A stretch of DNA of 16,240 nt from Actinomycetota bacterium (lineage in GTDB: Bacteria; Actinomycetota; Actinomycetes; Streptosporangiales; Streptosporangiaceae). The DNA lies in assembly GCA_003242605.1 (NCBI GenBank), contig QGUZ01000100.1, forward strand, positions 1-16,240, written 5' to 3'. The notes under the pieces were generated by a model. The model was not told the DNA's origin, did not search any database, and worked only from the letters and a program-made list of their open reading frames with translations. Made by a program: the position numbers and the translations under genes. Positions 14,365-16,240 of this stretch are shown here, in pieces; position 1 is the first letter of the stretch; every line of letters starts with the position of its first letter.

Positions 14365-14393
14365 CCCTGCCGATCTCCCGCGCCATCCCGTTG

Positions 14394-14399
14394 TAAGGT
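14394..14399 (+). promoter_or_regulatory. Candidate -10 box TAAGGT for ruvC
   Basis: TAAGGT matches TANNNT and lies 40 bases upstream of the ruvC start, after the hairpin that follows yebC. A -35 box is not evident. Confidence 0.3.
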
Positions 14400-14438
14400 C
14401 GGGGTGGCGAACTGATGTTCGGTGGGTTGGGAGGGCTT

Positions 14439-15053
14439 GTGCGGGTGCTCGGCGTCGACCCGGGATTGACCCGATGCGGGCTCGGTGCCGTCGAGGGGCG
14501 GCCCGGAAGCCCGCTCACCCTGGTCCGGGCGGGGGTGGTGCGCACCCCGGCCGGGGACGACATCGGCGCGCGGCTCGTCGCGCTCGAGGCGGGCGTCGAG
14601 CGGTGGCTGGAGGAGATCCGGCCCGACGTGGTCGCGGTGGAGCGCCTGTTCGCCCAGGTCAACATCCGCACCGTGATGGGGGTGGCGCAGGCCTCCGGCG
14701 TGATCATCGCCTGCGCGGCGCGGCGCGGGCTCCCCGTCGCGCTGCACACGCCGAGCGAGGTGAAGGCCGCGATCACCGGGTACGGCAACGCCGACAAGCG
14801 GCAGATCGGCGCCATGGTCACCCGCCTGCTGCGCCTGGACGCCCCGCCCAGGCCCGCCGACGCCGCGGACGCGCTCGCGCTCGCCATCTGCCACGTGTGG
14901 CGGGGCGGGGCGGGGGGGGCCCCCCCCCCCCCCGCCGCCACGGCCCCCGGCGGCCTCGGGCCCCCCGCCGGCGGCGCCCCCGGCCCGAGCCCCGGACCCG
15001 GGGCCGGGGCGGTCACCGGGCGGACGCCGTCATCGAGGAGGGCCGTGGAGTGA
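14439..15053 (+). CDS. ruvC: Holliday junction resolvase RuvC with low-complexity C-terminal tail
   Basis: The 204-residue nuclease resolves four-way junctions together with RuvAB. The four acidic catalytic residues are present: Asp7 (VLGVDPGLTRCG), Glu68 (VAVERLF), Asp141 and Asp144 (PADAADALALAICH). GTG 14439 follows GGAGG with 4-base spacing and matches the usual V/M-RVLGVDPGL start; ATG 14415 would add 8 residues (MFGGLGGL) and seems less likely. The conserved fold ends near WRG at residue 154-156; the remaining ~49 residues are Pro/Gly/Ala-rich and probably disordered, encoded by a G8C14 tract and further GC repeats. The stop overlaps the ruvA start by 4 bases (GTGA). Confidence 0.93.
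   Translation: MRVLGVDPGLTRCGLGAVEGRPGSPLTLVRAGVVRTPAGDDIGARLVALEAGVERWLEEIRPDVVAVERLFAQVNIRTVMGVAQASGVIIACAARRGLPVALHTPSEVKAAITGYGNADKRQIGAMVTRLLRLDAPPRPADAADALALAICHVWRGGAGGAPPPPAATAPGGLGPPAGGAPGPSPGPGAGAVTGRTPSSRRAVE
14902..14933 (+). repeat. G4-C-G4-C-G8-C14 homopolymer tract inside ruvC
   Basis: The coding strand shows runs G4 (14902-14905), G4 (14907-14910), G8 (14912-14919) then C14 (14920-14933). The G runs meet the pattern for a G-quadruplex and the G8 can also fold on the C14. In frame it encodes Gly/Ala then four prolines. Runs of this length are prone to replication slippage and to sequencing error. Confidence 0.9.
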
Positions 15054-15673
15054 TCGCCTCCGTCGAGGGCACGGTCGCCGCGATCCGGCCGGGCGCCGCC
15101 GTGATCGAGGTCGGCGGCGTGGGCATGCTCGTGCACTGCACCCCGGCCACCCTCGCCACGCTGCGCGTGGGGGAGCGGGCCCGGCTCGCCACCTCGCTCG
15201 TGGTGCGCGAGGACTCGCTCACCCTGTACGGCTTCGCCGACGAGGACGAGCGCGCCGTCTTCGACCTGCTGCAGACCGCGAGCGGCGTCGGGCCCCGCCT
15301 GGCGCTGGCGATGCTCGCGGTGCACACCCCGAACGCGCTGCGGGTCGCGGTGGCGAGCGCCGACGTCAAGGCGCTCACCCGGGTGCCGGGCATCGGCCCC
15401 AAGGGGGCGCAGCGCATCATCGTGGAGCTGAAGAACAAGCTCGGCACGCCCGAGGAGGCGGTGAACGCGGCTCTCGGCGACGGCGGCCGGGCCGAGCCGC
15501 CGTGGCGGGAGCAGGTGCACTCCGGCCTCGTCGGCCTCGGCTACTCGGCCCGGGACGCCGACGAGGCGGTCGCCGCCGTCGCCCCGCAGGCCGACGCCGA
15601 GATCGCGGCCGGCCGTACCCCCGACGTGGCCGCCCTGCTCAAGGCCGCCCTGCGCGTGCTCAGCGTCCGGTAG
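15050..15673 (+). CDS. ruvA: Holliday junction DNA-binding protein RuvA
   Basis: The 207-residue protein forms tetramers that bind four-way junctions and load RuvB. Domain I (OB fold) covers about 1-64 (IASVEGTVAAI to LYGF), domain II about 65-140 with two helix-hairpin-helix motifs (LQTASGVGPRLALAML at 74-89, VPGIGPKGAQRIIVEL at 112-127), and domain III the last ~50 residues after an acidic/Ala linker (HSGLVGLGYSARDADEAV). The GTG start shares bases with the ruvC stop and follows GAGGAGG at about 8 bases. The same frame is open far upstream through the ruvC tail, which matters for the slippage point raised separately. Confidence 0.95.
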   Translation: MIASVEGTVAAIRPGAAVIEVGGVGMLVHCTPATLATLRVGERARLATSLVVREDSLTLYGFADEDERAVFDLLQTASGVGPRLALAMLAVHTPNALRVAVASADVKALTRVPGIGPKGAQRIIVELKNKLGTPEEAVNAALGDGGRAEPPWREQVHSGLVGLGYSARDADEAVAAVAPQADAEIAAGRTPDVAALLKAALRVLSVR

Positions 15674-15696
15674 GCCGAGGGGACAGGTGATCGTGC

Positions 15697-16240
15697 ATGA
15701 CCGATGATCGTGACCTGGTGTCGCCCGACGCCGCCGGGGACGAGCGCGCGATCGAGGCGGCGCTGCGCCCCAAGCGGCTCGATGAGTTCGTCGGCCAGGC
15801 GCGGGTGCGCGAGCAGCTCTCGCTCGTGCTGGAGAGCGCCCGGGCCCGCGGCCGCCCGCCGGACCACATCCTGATGAGCGGCTCGCCGGGGCTCGGCAAG
15901 ACCACCCTCGCCATGATCATCGCGGCCGAGCTGGGGGTGCCGCTGCGGGTCACCTCCGGCCCGGCGCTGGAGCGCGCCGGGGACCTCGCGGCGATCCTCT
16001 CCACGCTGTCGGAGGGAGAGGTGCTGTTCATCGACGAGATCCACCGCACCTCCCGCCCCGCCCAGGAGATGCTCTACCTGGCGATGGAGGACTTCCGCGT
16101 CGACATCGTCGTCGGCAAGGGGCCGGGCGCGACCGCGATCCCGCTCGACATCGCGCCGTTCACGCTGGTCGGGGCGACCACCCGGGCCGGGCTGCTGCCC
16201 GCGCCGCTGCGCGACCGGTTCGGCTTCGTGGCGCACATGG
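15697..16240 (+). CDS. ruvB: Holliday junction branch-migration ATPase RuvB (3' end missing)
   Basis: 181 codons of RuvB are present before the window ends, roughly the N-terminal half. This AAA+ motor drives branch migration on RuvA-bound junctions. Seen here: RPKRLDEFVGQ near the N-terminus, Walker A SGSPGLGKTT at 61-70, ITSGPA-like VTSGPALERAGDLAAIL, Walker B LFIDEIH (Asp113, Glu114), sensor I GATTRAG and the arginine-finger segment LRDRFG. Walker A has Ser63 where GPPGLGKT usually has Pro, a mild change. ATG 15697 is 7 bases after AGGTGA and 23 bases after the ruvA stop, consistent with one ruvCAB operon. Confidence 0.96.
   Translation, partial: MTDDRDLVSPDAAGDERAIEAALRPKRLDEFVGQARVREQLSLVLESARARGRPPDHILMSGSPGLGKTTLAMIIAAELGVPLRVTSGPALERAGDLAAILSTLSEGEVLFIDEIHRTSRPAQEMLYLAMEDFRVDIVVGKGPGATAIPLDIAPFTLVGATTRAGLLPAPLRDRFGFVAHM

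Noticed and set aside
14474..15049. Upstream extension of the ruvA frame as a larger RuvA
   Set aside because: RuvA homology begins exactly at GTG 15050 with a ribosome binding site. The upstream part overlaps the RuvC catalytic domain and is a shadow frame; it matters only for the slippage hypothesis.
1..16240. Search for CRISPR arrays, tRNA/rRNA genes, transposases, integrases or phage genes
   Set aside because: No regularly spaced repeats, cloverleaf-like sequences or mobile-element proteins were seen by eye; a tRNAscan or Rfam search was not possible.

Overview
The window is very GC-rich, densely coding bacterial DNA. Its gene content (phosphatidylinositol-phosphate synthase, a PIM acyltransferase and PimA mannosyltransferase; PLP synthase PdxS/PdxT; YebC; RuvC-RuvA-RuvB) and frequent GTG starts point to an actinomycete. 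A filamentous, Streptosporangiales-like lineage is my inference; no rRNA or other species-level marker is present. The order pgsA - acyltransferase - pimA - ... - pdxS - ... - pdxT - yebC - ruvC - ruvA - ruvB is the conserved actinobacterial order also known from Mycobacterium and Streptomyces.

Left part (1-4734), minus strand: a 3'-truncated gene for an exported or membrane-anchored protein with an alkaline-phosphatase-superfamily-like N-terminus; a secreted GHL10/DUF187 glycoside hydrolase related to the peptidoglycan glycosidase DigH; and an EF-G2-type translational GTPase with a Tyr in place of the catalytic His. A 359-base divergent intergenic region separates these from the plus-strand genes.

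Middle part (5094-9673), plus strand: pgsA, then a tightly packed PIM cluster (acyltransferase with a probable CTG start, pimA overlapping it by 4 bases, a possible 17-residue coupler ORF, and a LemA-like membrane protein), then a DUF3048 lipoprotein whose ribosome binding site sits in a predicted hairpin. Together the first genes make and modify phosphatidylinositol mannosides on the inner face of the membrane.

Right part (9877-16240), plus strand: pdxS, then a Tat-exported PhoD-type alkaline phosphatase inserted between pdxS and pdxT, then pdxT-yebC and ruvC-ruvA-ruvB (ruvB cut by the window end). PdxS and PdxT form the ribose-5-phosphate-dependent PLP synthase; RuvABC processes Holliday junctions. 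The phoD gene carries two TTA leucine codons, and I saw none in any other gene of the window. It is followed by a perfect 13-bp hairpin.

Most of this is ordinary core genome; I do not see a wholly new multi-gene system. The points most worth checking are: the TTA-bearing phoD inserted in the vitamin B6 locus; a G8C14 tract in the ruvC 3' end that could switch ruvC into frame with ruvA; a matched pair of 20-bp palindromes upstream of the two phosphatase-like genes; the SD-sequestering hairpin before the DUF3048 lipoprotein; and the EF-G2 His-to-Tyr substitution.
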